Shown: positions 7,926 through 16,126 of the stretch, one piece after another
Position numbering within the stretch: position 1 is the stretch's first letter
How the letters are laid out: the number at the start of each line of letters is the position of its first letter
Source: Sporanaerobium hydrogeniformans
GTDB taxonomy: Bacteria > Bacillota > Clostridia > Lachnospirales > Cellulosilyticaceae
Direction: 5' to 3'
DNA: 64,000 nucleotides
NCBI RefSeq assembly: GCF_002735925.1
Contig: NZ_PEDL01000001.1
Coordinates: 186,001-250,000, forward strand
Made by a program: the position numbers and the translations under genes
Notes under the pieces: generated by a model
Databases searched by the model: none
Told to the model about the DNA's origin: nothing
Seen by the model: the letters and a program-made list of their open reading frames with translations, nothing else

Positions 7926-9248
7926 ATGGATTTATTTGATTATATGAGTGAGAAAAAAGGAAGTGTTGAATCACCTTTAGCGTCACGTATGCGACCTACT
8001 CGGTTAGAAGAAATTGTAGGACAAGAGCATATTCTTGCACCAGGTAAGCTACTTTATCGTGCAATTAAAGCAGATAAGTTGCAGTCTCTTATTTTTTATG
8101 GCCCTCCAGGAACGGGTAAAACAACTATTGCCAAGGTAATTGCTAATACAACCAAGGCCCACTTTATTGTACTTAATGCTACAAGTGCAGGGAAAGCAGA
8201 TATTATAAGTGCTGTGGAGAAGGCAAAGATAGAGCGTTCTATGACCAGTAAGAAGACCATTATTTTTATTGATGAGATTCATCGCTTTAATAAGGCACAG
8301 CAAGATGCTCTTTTACCATATACTGAAGATGGAACCTTGGTTTTGATAGGGGCTACGACAGAAAACCCTTATTTTGAAGTAAATCGTGCATTAATTTCTC
8401 GTTCTCTTATCTTTGAATTAAAACCTTTAAAGGAGCAAGATATTAGTCGGATTGTGAAGGAAGCTGTTTATAATAAGGAAAGAGGAATGGGAGCTTATAA
8501 GGGTGAGATTACAGAAGAAGCCATTCAGTATTTAAGCATGAATGCAGCTGGAGATGCCAGAAGTGCTTTAAATGCTATTGAACTAGCGATGATGACAACA
8601 GACCGAAATGAAGAGGGGATAATCCATATTACGCGTTCAGTACTTCAGGAGTGTATGCAAAAGAAAGTATTGAACTATGATAAAAATGGGGATAATCATT
8701 ATGATATCATTTCAGCTTTTATTAAAAGCATGCGTGGAAGTGATCCAGATGCAACGGCTCACTATTTAGCTCGTATGATAGAGTCGGGAGAGGATCCTAA
8801 ATTTATTGCAAGACGTATTATAATCTGTGCCAGTGAGGATGTAGGAAATGCTGATCCACAGGCATTAGTGGTAGCTACTAATGCCATGTTAGCTGTAGAA
8901 CGTATTGGTTTTCCAGAAGGCAGAATTATTTTGTCTCAAGCAGCTCTTTATGTAGCTTGTGCACCAAAGAGTAATGCCAGCTTGATGGCTATTGATCAAG
9001 CTATAAGTGATGTACGAAATAAACCCATTGGAGTTGTGCCTAGTCATCTGAGAGATGCACATTACAGTGGAGCTAAGGAATTAGAACATGGTAAAGGGTA
9101 TTTGTATGCTCATAACTTCCCACATCACTATGTAGAGCAGCAGTATTTACCTGATAGATTAGTAGGAACAACCTACTACGAGCTTTCAAACGAAGGTTAC
9201 GAAAAAGAATTAAAGAGTTCTCTTCAAAAAAGAAAAGGCTCTATTTAA
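7926..9248 (+). CDS. rarA: Replication-associated recombination ATPase RarA (MgsA)
   Basis: AAA+ ATPase of 440 residues, acting at stalled replication forks. Visible: the N-terminal RMRPTRLEEIVGQEH, Walker A GPPGTGKT (59-66), Walker B IIFIDEIHRF (about 112-121), sensor GATTENPYFEVN, and the C-terminal tetramerisation region with RIIICASEDVGNADP and HLRDAHYSGAKELEHG. Length and order match RarA/MgsA. Its last 4 bp overlap the 3' end of the convergent spoVB-like gene, so no terminator separates them. Confidence 0.93.
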   Translation: MDLFDYMSEKKGSVESPLASRMRPTRLEEIVGQEHILAPGKLLYRAIKADKLQSLIFYGPPGTGKTTIAKVIANTTKAHFIVLNATSAGKADIISAVEKAKIERSMTSKKTIIFIDEIHRFNKAQQDALLPYTEDGTLVLIGATTENPYFEVNRALISRSLIFELKPLKEQDISRIVKEAVYNKERGMGAYKGEITEEAIQYLSMNAAGDARSALNAIELAMMTTDRNEEGIIHITRSVLQECMQKKVLNYDKNGDNHYDIISAFIKSMRGSDPDATAHYLARMIESGEDPKFIARRIIICASEDVGNADPQALVVATNAMLAVERIGFPEGRIILSQAALYVACAPKSNASLMAIDQAISDVRNKPIGVVPSHLRDAHYSGAKELEHGKGYLYAHNFPHHYVEQQYLPDRLVGTTYYELSNEGYEKELKSSLQKRKGSI

Positions 9249-10774
9249 GAGCCTACTATAGTTTTGATATCTTTTAGAGTAAGACATTTAAGGGCAAAAA
9301 GTGAAAGAAGGTAAGAGCAGCCTAAGAGCAGGGTAGCAATCATTGTCCCCATTGGCAAGGAAAAATGAGTAGAGAGATAACTTCTATAGAGAGAAATTGT
9401 AAATAAGCTACAAATGATTCCAGAGGCTATGGGCTTCATAATCCAGTTGTATACATCTACAGGAAGTGAAATATTCTTTAAAACATGCCATAAGAGCAGA
9501 GTTGTCACAGTACCTGACTGTAGGAGCATAGCCACTACAAAGCCTAGAATGCCTTTTTTAGGGATGATTAAAAAGATAGTAGAAATGCAAATAAGAGATC
9601 CAATAATATTGGTTTTAAAGGTTTGTTTTTGCATGCCTAAACCATTCATGGCACCCATTAAAATATTTTGAAGGTATAAGAAAGGGCAAATGATGGCTAA
9701 AAGCTTAAGGAGATGCCCCACCTCTTCAATACCGTAGCAAGAAAGGGCGATTTCTCTTGATAGAGAAAAGAATAAAGCTGTTGCCCCTACACCGATCAAG
9801 GATGAGAACTGAATAGCCATAGACATGGTACGTTGCAGTTGTGATTGATTTTTCATAGCTGCTGCTTCAGAGATAGTAGGTACAAGAACAGTAGAGAGTG
9901 ACATGGTTACCATGGAAGGAAAAAATAGTAGAGGTAGGGCCATTCCACTAAACTCACCATAAAGACCAAGTGCTGCATGAGAACTTAAACCAAACTTTTG
10001 AAGCTGAATAGGTATAAGAATATTCTCTAAGGATTGTAAGATAGAGGTAAGAAAGCGATTAGCTGTAATAGGAATAGTTAGGAGAAGAAGTTTATTGAGG
10101 GTACTGTGGTAGGGAACAGTAGCAGGTCTTAATTTTAATTGGTATTTCTTCAGCTTAAAGAAGATAATGGTCATTATAAAAGAGAAGACTTCACCAGCAC
10201 ACATACCTAAGACGCCTAATGCACAAGCATACTTTAGACCTTTGGGAATGAAAAAGCTAGCAAAGAAATAGATCACTAACATACGCATAGCTTGTTCACC
10301 AATCTGAGCAATAGCAGAGATAGACATTTCTTGTCTCCCTTGAAAGTAGCCACGAATGCAACAAGCAGTGCACATAAAAGGAATACAGCTTGCCAGTATA
10401 CGTATAGAGAGTTCAGTAATAGGTTCATGAATAAAATAGGTGGCGACAAAAGGAGCAAAGAAATAAAGTAGTATGGAGAGTAGGGTACTAAAAGGAACGC
10501 CAATGGCTAAAGCAACTTTGAGGACACGTATGGCATCGCTATGTTGTCCTTTGGAAGTATATTCAGCAACCATTTTAGAAATAGCCAAAGAAATACCAGC
10601 AGAAGAAGCTGCCCATAGGAGCATATAAATAGGGAAGAGCAATTGATAAAGTCCCATACCTTCAGCTCCCATAACATTGGACATATAGACTCTAAAGACA
10701 AAGCCAAGAAGGCGAGTAATGAGACTTGCGAAGGTAAGGATGAGGGTACCTGTAATAAGTGATTTTTTCTTCAT
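9245..10774 (-). CDS. spoVB: SpoVB-like polysaccharide/lipid flippase (MOP superfamily)
   Basis: 509-residue polytopic membrane protein with about 14 hydrophobic segments, of the polysaccharide-transporter branch of the MOP flippases. The start GTLILTFASLITRLLGF with RVYMSNVMGAEGMGLYQL matches stage V sporulation protein B and its paralogues, which function in spore cortex or wall precursor export. The longest frame begins at a TTG, but the AAAGGAG on the complementary strand lies 5 nt before ATG at 10774, which I take as the start. MurJ-like or YtgP-like paralogues cannot be excluded. Convergent with rarA. Confidence 0.8.
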   Translation of the reverse strand: MKKKSLITGTLILTFASLITRLLGFVFRVYMSNVMGAEGMGLYQLLFPIYMLLWAASSAGISLAISKMVAEYTSKGQHSDAIRVLKVALAIGVPFSTLLSILLYFFAPFVATYFIHEPITELSIRILASCIPFMCTACCIRGYFQGRQEMSISAIAQIGEQAMRMLVIYFFASFFIPKGLKYACALGVLGMCAGEVFSFIMTIIFFKLKKYQLKLRPATVPYHSTLNKLLLLTIPITANRFLTSILQSLENILIPIQLQKFGLSSHAALGLYGEFSGMALPLLFFPSMVTMSLSTVLVPTISEAAAMKNQSQLQRTMSMAIQFSSLIGVGATALFFSLSREIALSCYGIEEVGHLLKLLAIICPFLYLQNILMGAMNGLGMQKQTFKTNIIGSLICISTIFLIIPKKGILGFVVAMLLQSGTVTTLLLWHVLKNISLPVDVYNWIMKPIASGIICSLFTISLYRSYLSTHFSLPMGTMIATLLLGCSYLLSLFALKCLTLKDIKTIVGS

Positions 10775-10947
10775 AAGTGCTCCTTTCAATAAAAAGTGGA
10801 CAATACAACTAGTACAATTTATGTAAGAACACTCGAAAATATGAAAATATTTCTCTAAGAAGTAGAGATTGTAGGTTTCAAGTTGAGAAGAATGGTTAAA
10901 TTAGATATAATAAGGTTTGAAGGTAGGTTAGATGGAGGTGAGTAGCA

Positions 10948-11730
10948 ATGGAGACAAAAAATTGGAAAGAAATATTACTGCCCTATATTCAGGCAGTAGA
11001 AGAACTTAAAGTAAAATTCAAAAGCATTCGTACAGGGCTCATTAGTATGGATGAATATTCACCTATCGAATTTGTTACAGGGCGTGTAAAAAAGATATCA
11101 AGTATATTAGAAAAGGCAAAAAAGAAAAATATTGCTTTGGAAGATATAGAAGAAAAAATAGAAGACATTGCGGGTATTCGCATCATGTGTCAGTTCGTTG
11201 AAGATATTTATAAGGTTATTGATTTTGTTCGTGGACGGGATGGCAAAGATCTTTATATTGTAGAGGAAAGAGATTATATCACAAACACAAAAAGTAGTGG
11301 TTATCGTAGTTATCACATTATTATCAAATACCCTGTTCAAACAGGGCATGGAGAAAAGATGATTTTTGCAGAAATTCAAATTCGCACATTGGCTATGAAC
11401 TTTTGGGCAACTATTGAACATTCATTACGTTATAAATATAAGCAGAATATGCCAGCTCATATTCAAGCCCGTTTAACAAAAGCAGCAGAGGCAGCTTACA
11501 AATTAGATGAAGAAATGGCAGAGATTCGTGAGGAGGTTCTTAAATGTCAAGAGTCCTTCCAACAAGAATCTCATGTGGTAGCAGATATCTTTAGTAATAT
11601 TCAAGCATTAAGTGCCAAAAAGTCACCTAGTGAAATGAACGAAATTTATGAAGTGTTTTGGAGTTTATGGGAACAAGGAGATGTTGCCAAATTAAAAACC
11701 TTTAGTGAAAGCTTACAAAAAGATCATTAG
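10948..11730 (+). CDS. Small alarmone synthetase (RelQ/YjbM-like GTP pyrophosphokinase)
   Basis: 260 residues with only the RelA/SpoT synthetase domain, which transfers pyrophosphate from ATP to GTP or GDP to make (p)ppGpp. Visible: GRVKKISSILEKAKKKN, the DIAGIRIMCQFVEDIYKV strand, SSGYRSYHIIIKYPV and AEIQIRTLAMNFWATIEHSLRYK. There is no HD hydrolase domain or TGS/ACT tail, so it is of the single-domain SAS1 type rather than Rel. A GGAGGTG site precedes ATG 10948. metA follows 27 bp later and may be co-transcribed. Confidence 0.88.
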   Translation: METKNWKEILLPYIQAVEELKVKFKSIRTGLISMDEYSPIEFVTGRVKKISSILEKAKKKNIALEDIEEKIEDIAGIRIMCQFVEDIYKVIDFVRGRDGKDLYIVEERDYITNTKSSGYRSYHIIIKYPVQTGHGEKMIFAEIQIRTLAMNFWATIEHSLRYKYKQNMPAHIQARLTKAAEAAYKLDEEMAEIREEVLKCQESFQQESHVVADIFSNIQALSAKKSPSEMNEIYEVFWSLWEQGDVAKLKTFSESLQKDH

Positions 11731-11757
11731 AAGACAGAAAATAGAGGGGGAGTAGAA

Positions 11758-12717
11758 GTGCCAATTCGTGTGCCAAATGCATTGCCAGCCATTGAGGTAT
11801 TGCAGAAAGAAAATATATTTGTAATGGATGAGAATCGAGCGATAAAGCAAGATATAAGGGCATTAAAAATAGCTGTACTTAATCTGATGCCTATTAAAGA
11901 GGAGACAGAGGTACAGCTTTTAAGATTACTTAGTAATACACCACTTCAGATTGATATTACTCTTTTAAGGCCTATTTCACATGCCAGCAAAAACACTTCA
12001 AAGGAGTATTTAGAAAACTTTTATCAAACCTTTTCGGAAATCAAAGAGGATAAATTTGATGGAATGATTATTACAGGAGCCCCTGTTGAACAGATGGAAT
12101 TTGAGAAAGTAAACTATTGGGAAGAGCTAACTGAGATTATGGAATGGACTAAAACCCATGTAACCTCTACCTTCCACATTTGCTGGGGAGCACAAGCAGG
12201 ACTTTATTATCACTATGGTATTCCTAAATATTCTTTAGAAACTAAAAAGTTTGGCATTTTTGAGCATCAAAAAATAAATTATGAAAAACTGCTTCAAGGG
12301 CTAGATGATATTGTTTATATTCCTCATTCAAGACATAGTGAGGTACATAAGGAGGATATTTTAGCTTGTGATCAGTTAAAACTCTTACTCCATTCGGAGG
12401 AAGCAGGAGTAGCCCTTGTTATAGCCAATGAAGGTAGACAGATTTTTGCTACAGGCCATGCAGAATATGACCCTAGCACCTTAGACAAGGAATATACGAG
12501 GGATCTTAAGAAAAATCTTCCTATAGAAATGCCTTGTAATTATTATGTAGATGATGAAATGGAGAAAGGAACGCTTGTACGTTGGCGTTCTCATGCGTAT
12601 ATACTCTTTTCTAACTGCTTAACTACTATGTTTATCAAGTCACACCCTATAATTTGGAAGAGATTAAGTAGGGGCGTTGATACTGAAAGGGTTAAGCCAG
12701 TTAGGGGTATTGGATAA
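11758..12717 (+). CDS. metA: Homoserine O-acetyltransferase (MetA family), C-terminus frameshifted
   Basis: Activates homoserine for methionine synthesis. GTG start behind GGGGGAG. The catalytic cysteine C142 ([12 protein letters not shown]) and the GHAEYD His/Glu pair (H234, E236) are present. Residue 111 is Glu (GAPVEQMEF); in this family Glu111 predicts acetyl-CoA use and Gly111 predicts succinyl-CoA. The last 33 residues are abnormal. Skipping one base at 12616-12618 (TGC read as TGGC) restores [18 protein letters not shown] and a stop at 12669-12671, giving a 304-residue protein, the family's usual length. So a single G is missing, by mutation or sequencing error. The catalytic core is unaffected. 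Confidence 0.9.
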   Translation: MPIRVPNALPAIEVLQKENIFVMDENRAIKQDIRALKIAVLNLMPIKEETEVQLLRLLSNTPLQIDITLLRPISHASKNTSKEYLENFYQTFSEIKEDKFDGMIITGAPVEQMEFEKVNYWEELTEIMEWTKTHVTSTFHICWGAQAGLYYHYGIPKYSLETKKFGIFEHQKINYEKLLQGLDDIVYIPHSRHSEVHKEDILACDQLKLLLHSEEAGVALVIANEGRQIFATGHAEYDPSTLDKEYTRDLKKNLPIEMPCNYYVDDEMEKGTLVRWRSHAYILFSNCLTTMFIKSHPIIWKRLSRGVDTERVKPVRGIG

Positions 12718-12739
12718 ATGGTTACAGATTTTGGTAAAT

Positions 12740-12798
12740 TGGTGTAAAATGGTGTATAAAATATAAGTTTACAAAATAAATGGTGTAGAAATGGTGTA
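12740..12798 (+). repeat. Four iterated TGGTGTA motifs downstream of metA
   Basis: TGGTGTA occurs at 12740, 12750, 12781 and 12792, as two close pairs about 30 bp apart. The rest of 12718-13062 holds a terminator and AT-rich DNA without genes. Such iterations resemble arm-type integrase sites next to integrated elements, but no integrase is present here. Confidence 0.4.
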
Positions 12799-12840
12799 AG
12801 AAATTACACTCAAATATCATTTTTTAATATTATCAGAAGG

Positions 12841-12873
12841 GATCTAAAGCAGTTTAGCTTTAGGTCTTTTTTT
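12841..12873 (+). terminator. Terminator after the alarmone synthetase-metA unit
   Basis: Ten-bp stem GATCTAAAGC / GCTTTAGGTC (one G-U) with a 6-nt loop and seven T. Confidence 0.8.
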
Positions 12874-13062
12874 GTTACCATTTTTCTTCCTTAATAAATA
12901 ATTCATAAAGCCCTCATATTGGCTTTTTAACAGGCCGTCATATTGTATGTTTCTTAAGTGTAAGACTTGCAATCCTATTTGCTTATATGAGAGATAAAGT
13001 ATAGAATAGTTATTTGAAAAGTGGTATTATTTATACATATTAGTATATAGGGGAAGAAACAG

Positions 13063-13308
13063 ATGATAGCATTTTGGAATAGGAAAGAAATTTACATGGG
13101 GTATTCGATGGTAGATTTTATAGAAATACGCAACATACTTTCAATACATCAAATTAGACATACATATAAGATCCTATGCCCTTTTGGTGGAAGTGGTAGA
13201 AGAAGAGTTAGTTTTGGAGTAAATCCAGATTTTAGTCATATGTACTATATATACATTCATATTAAAGATTATGAATATGTATGCAAATTAATAAGAGACA
13301 ATAGATAA
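13063..13308 (+). CDS. Small hypothetical protein
   Basis: Eighty-one residues, no transmembrane segment, rich in Ile and Tyr. The layout FWNRKEIYMGYSM, then SIHQIRHTYKI, SFGVNPDFSHMYYIYIH and a final DYEYVCKLI resembles small uncharacterised clostridial proteins of similar size that I have seen, but I cannot name a family. The purine-rich AGGGGAAG precedes ATG 13063; a second ATG at 13096 is less likely. It opens the islet of small genes between metA and topB. Confidence 0.6.
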   Translation: MIAFWNRKEIYMGYSMVDFIEIRNILSIHQIRHTYKILCPFGGSGRRRVSFGVNPDFSHMYYIYIHIKDYEYVCKLIRDNR

Positions 13309-13434
13309 ATCAGCTTGTGGAATAAAAGCAAAATAAATCTTAGTAGATGTAGAAGGGACTTAAACCTTAATGTTTTAATAGATAAAAACTTATAATAAAA
13401 TATTCTGAATATAATACAATATAGGAGGTTCTAG

Positions 13435-13467
13435 GTGAATTCAGCTAAAATAGGTATTATATTTTAG
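13435..13467 (+). other. Possible ten-codon leader ORF
   Basis: GTG followed by nine codons (NSAKIGIIF) and a stop, behind a textbook AGGAGG (13423-13428, 6-nt spacing) and just after a TATAAT (13410-13415). It lies 33 bp upstream of the flavin-binding protein gene. It could be a leader peptide or a decayed gene start. Confidence 0.25.
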
Positions 13468-13500
13468 GAATGGATAAATTAGAGTTTGGGAGGACAAAAA

Positions 13501-13953
13501 ATGAACGCATATGAGAAGAGTATAGAGGTATTAACAGAACTATTTAGTAAAGATTGTACGTTTTCTTTAGCTACAGTAAAAGGAGACATGCCAGCTGTTA
13601 GAGTAGTTGATGCTTATTACCACAAGAGTATGTTTTGGATTGTTACTTATGCGACAACCAATAAAGTAAAGGAAGTTACAGCAAATCCAAAGGTTGCGTT
13701 ATGCAATAACCTTTATTCTTTTAAAGGAAAAGCATTCAATGTAGGGCATCCATTAGATAAAGATAATCAAGAGATAAGAGAAAAGTTAATTGAAGTATTC
13801 AAACCATGGTATTTTGCACATAATGATGAAAATGATGAAAATATGTGCTTTGTAAAAGTTGAATTGGAATACGGTTTTTTTTATAAAAATGGAAAAGGAT
13901 ATAAAGTTAATTTTATAGATAAAAATGCAGAAGAGTTTCCATTTACAGAGTAA
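13501..13953 (+). CDS. Pyridoxamine 5'-phosphate oxidase-like flavin-binding protein
   Basis: 150 residues with the split-barrel FMN-binding layout: CTFSLATVKGDMPAVRVVDA, then MFWIVTYATTNKVKEVTANPKVALC and a C-terminal strand with CFVKVELEYGFFY. Proteins of this family bind FMN or F420 and act as small oxidoreductases or general stress proteins; the substrate is not predictable. The frame opens at TTG 13486, but GGGAGG lies inside that stretch and is correctly spaced for ATG 13501. It stands alone among small accessory genes. Confidence 0.8.
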   Translation: MNAYEKSIEVLTELFSKDCTFSLATVKGDMPAVRVVDAYYHKSMFWIVTYATTNKVKEVTANPKVALCNNLYSFKGKAFNVGHPLDKDNQEIREKLIEVFKPWYFAHNDENDENMCFVKVELEYGFFYKNGKGYKVNFIDKNAEEFPFTE

Positions 13954-14022
13954 TGAGAGGGTGTAAATAAGTATCAAAATAGTTTTTAAGGTATGGTATA
14001 CTCAGATAAGGAGGGGATGAGA

Positions 14023-14373
14023 ATGGGAAAGAAAATAAAAGTTAAGCCAGGCAAGGCTCAATCTATGATGGGATTTTTTGTTGGTATTGTTTTTTGTGGG
14101 ATTGGACTTTTTATAGTAATTCCTACATTTGGTGCCTTCGGTATTTTTTGGGCTATTATAGCAGTTATTATAACAGTTACCAATGGCATAAATGCTTTTT
14201 CAGAAAAAGGAATTGCTACCCATAGTATTGAAATTGAAGATACAGATAAAGTTGTGAAGCAAGAAGAAAGTATAGAATCAAGACTAGAGAAGTTAAAAAA
14301 TTTATATCAACAAAATTTAATCACTGTAGAAGAGTATGAAAAGAAAAAAGATCAGTTACTTCAAGAATTATAG
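14023..14373 (+). CDS. SHOCT-domain membrane protein
   Basis: 116 residues: a lysine-rich N-terminus, two hydrophobic segments (about residues 14-58), a linker, and a C-terminal SHOCT domain (RLEKLKNLYQQNLITVEEYE, ending KKKDQLLQEL). SHOCT is a short oligomerisation-like tail found on many small membrane proteins; no enzymatic function is implied. The reading frame begins at 13993, but AAGGAGGGG at 14008-14016 points to ATG 14023. A terminator follows at 14416. Confidence 0.7.
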   Translation: MGKKIKVKPGKAQSMMGFFVGIVFCGIGLFIVIPTFGAFGIFWAIIAVIITVTNGINAFSEKGIATHSIEIEDTDKVVKQEESIESRLEKLKNLYQQNLITVEEYEKKKDQLLQEL

Positions 14374-14415
14374 GAGAAAATAGAATGTCTTATGTTCACT
14401 GTTTTAGAATATAAT

Positions 14416-14446
14416 AGCCAACCATCTAGGTTGGTTTTATTTTTTC
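14416..14446 (+). terminator. Terminator after the SHOCT gene
   Basis: CCAACC / GGTTGG stem extended by one A-T and one G-U pair, 5-nt loop, T-rich tail. The rest of 14447-14701 holds no gene I can support. Confidence 0.75.
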
Positions 14447-14701
14447 TTTAAAACAACATTTACTCCACACAACAATCTACAACCCCACCAATATTTATCT
14501 ATCCTATATCTATTTTGACGCTTACCTTATACCATTACTAGAGAAGGTGAGGAATAAATGTAGGGGGGAGATATAATACGTATTCAAGATAGTTTAATAG
14601 CTACTAAAACTTAAAAGTTTGAATTATTTGAAAGTATATAGGTGAGGTGGTAAAATAAAAATAATTTAAAGGTTGAAAAATAAATAGGGGGAATTCAAGA
14701 T

Positions 14702-14935
14702 ATGAAAAGAGCAGTAATTGGAGGTTTTTTAGGATTGATTGGTACATTAGGAGATATAGGAGTGTTTATAATGGTTTCTAACAACTTAGTTGGCACATGG
14801 CAAACCCCACCTGGACGCTTTTTTTCAACACTTATGCAATTAGAGATATGGCCTTTGTTGGCATTTTCTACTATTATTTTATGGGTCGGTTTAATCATTA
14901 TGGGGGTGGAATATTTTAGAAAAGAGGATAAATAG
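14702..14935 (+). CDS. Small two-helix membrane protein, unknown
   Basis: Seventy-seven residues with two hydrophobic segments (about 5-26 and 50-68) and a charged C-terminus (YFRKEDK). GGGGGAA lies before ATG 14702. The family is not recognised. The antisense frame over it (14695-15015) lacks a ribosome binding site and is rejected. It lies directly upstream of the frameshifted small gene at 15014, which may be in the same transcript. Confidence 0.6.
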   Translation: MKRAVIGGFLGLIGTLGDIGVFIMVSNNLVGTWQTPPGRFFSTLMQLEIWPLLAFSTIILWVGLIIMGVEYFRKEDK

Positions 14936-15013
14936 GGAAGAAGTAGAGGATATAAGGGAATTGTAGGGATTAAGAGAGTATCACTTCTACAGATGCAAGA
15001 GGGGGAATGAAAC

Positions 15014-15251
15014 ATGAAGGTTGTTATTTTAGTAGTAATGTTAATAGGCTTTATATGGGAAAGTATGCTATTACCTCAAAAGGTGGAAAAAAAAAATTAC
15101 AGCTGACATTGAGGAAAGAGGAGGTAAAATAGAGGACTTAAAGCTGATAAATAGGAGAGAGTGCATATACAATGTGAGCTATCTAATTTACAATCGATTG
15201 ATTAGTAAAAATGTAAGATATAATTTTTGGGGAGAAATAGAGTGGATTTAG
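15014..15251 (+). pseudogene. Small membrane-anchored protein gene split at a run of ten A
   Basis: From ATG 15014 (behind AGAGGGGG) the frame reads MKVVILVVMLIGFIWES, a signal or anchor segment, then hits a stop 21 bp after a run of ten A (15087-15096). If the run were nine A, translation would continue as ITADIEERGGKIEDLKLINR and on to a TAG at 15249-15251, giving a 78-residue protein. Both halves look coding. The gene may be truly broken, a homopolymer sequencing error, or expressed through transcriptional slippage on the A run. Family unknown. Confidence 0.6.
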
Positions 15252-15633
15252 ATGAAATATTAAAGCATTTATGTGTGAAATAGACAAGATTGATAGTTGC
15301 GTCGAATTAAAAAAGAAGGAAGGATTTGAGAAAGTGTAGGAGAATCCTTCCTATAAAATAAAAAGTAGGATTTTGTATATTGAAGATAAAAGTTAATTTG
15401 GTATATAATATAAGAATATAAAACGAGTAAAATTTAAAAATAATATAAGTATTCATAAGGTATTCATATAAATAGAGTTATAATAAAGAAAACTATAACT
15501 TTAGATAGGATGACTTTTGTATAATTTATAGGAAAAGAAGCAAAACTAAAAGGAAAGTGAAAATAACTTATTGTGATTGTTATAAAATTAAAATATTGAT
15601 ATAATAAATTATGGAACTAAAGGAGAAGAAGCT
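15252..15633. other. Intergenic, possibly degraded
   Basis: No intact gene. Just after 15251 a few short frames look coding-like (for example MCEIDKIDSCVELKKKEGF at about 15270-15339) but are broken by stops. An inverted repeat AGGAAGGATT / AATCCTTCCT spans about 15317-15354 without a T run. The rest is AT-rich. Confidence 0.35.
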
Positions 15634-16002
15634 ATGACCACTAAATTTAAAGAGTTCCCACTAACAGTTGAGGAGGTCAGAGAAATGATGAAAAAAGAAA
15701 AATCAAGTAAGTTTGTTTGGGTAGGTATTGCCATTGGCGTAATTGTAGCACTTATAGGTGTCATCATTTGGTTAGCTAAAAAAAGTTGCAAAGATATAGA
15801 AGAACATTATGAGTACTTCGATGATATGGGTGAAGAGGATGAGGACTACGATAATTACGAAGACTTTGATGATGATCTTTATGATGAAGAAGAAGAACAA
15901 GTAGAATATGTAAAAATTAAAGATTTTATGAATTATGCTGAAGAAGGAAAAGAAGAAGAAATAAAAGAACAAACTGAAGAACAAGATTCAGAAGAAAAAT
16001 AG
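15634..16002 (+). CDS. Single-pass membrane protein with a very acidic tail
   Basis: 122 residues: a short basic N-terminus (to about residue 27), one transmembrane helix (about 28-48, FVWVGIAIGVIVALIGVIIW), then about 70 residues dominated by Asp, Glu and Tyr (for example DEDYDNYEDFDDDLYDEEEE). The orientation is presumably N-in with the acidic tail outside or facing the wall, although lysines on both sides leave this open. AAAGGAG precedes ATG 15634. Function unknown; acidic tails can bind cations or partners. A terminator lies at 16041. Confidence 0.7.
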   Translation: MTTKFKEFPLTVEEVREMMKKEKSSKFVWVGIAIGVIVALIGVIIWLAKKSCKDIEEHYEYFDDMGEEDEDYDNYEDFDDDLYDEEEEQVEYVKIKDFMNYAEEGKEEEIKEQTEEQDSEEK

Positions 16003-16040
16003 TTATAAATAATAAAAGTAGAACAATAATGTTACTTTAT

Positions 16041-16081
16041 ATAAAACAGACACAATGATACACTCCTTGTGTCTGTTTTAT
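16041..16081. terminator. Terminator upstream of topB
   Basis: Perfect 15-bp stem ATAAAACAGACACAA and its complement with an 11-nt loop; A and T flanks make it potentially bidirectional. It supports starting topB downstream of it rather than at the longest frame (16055). Confidence 0.85.
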
Positions 16082-16126
16082 TCCGTAAGAGAAAGAATAG
16101 GTAACTTTAGTATAGGAGATGAAGGA

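Noticed and set aside
12740-12798. CRISPR-like repeats
   Set aside because: The repeat unit is only 7 bp, the spacing is irregular, and no cas genes are present.
14695-15015. 106-codon open frame on the - strand over the small membrane gene
   Set aside because: No ribosome binding site; proline- and isoleucine-rich composition typical of antisense frames. The + strand frame has a purine-rich site and membrane helices.
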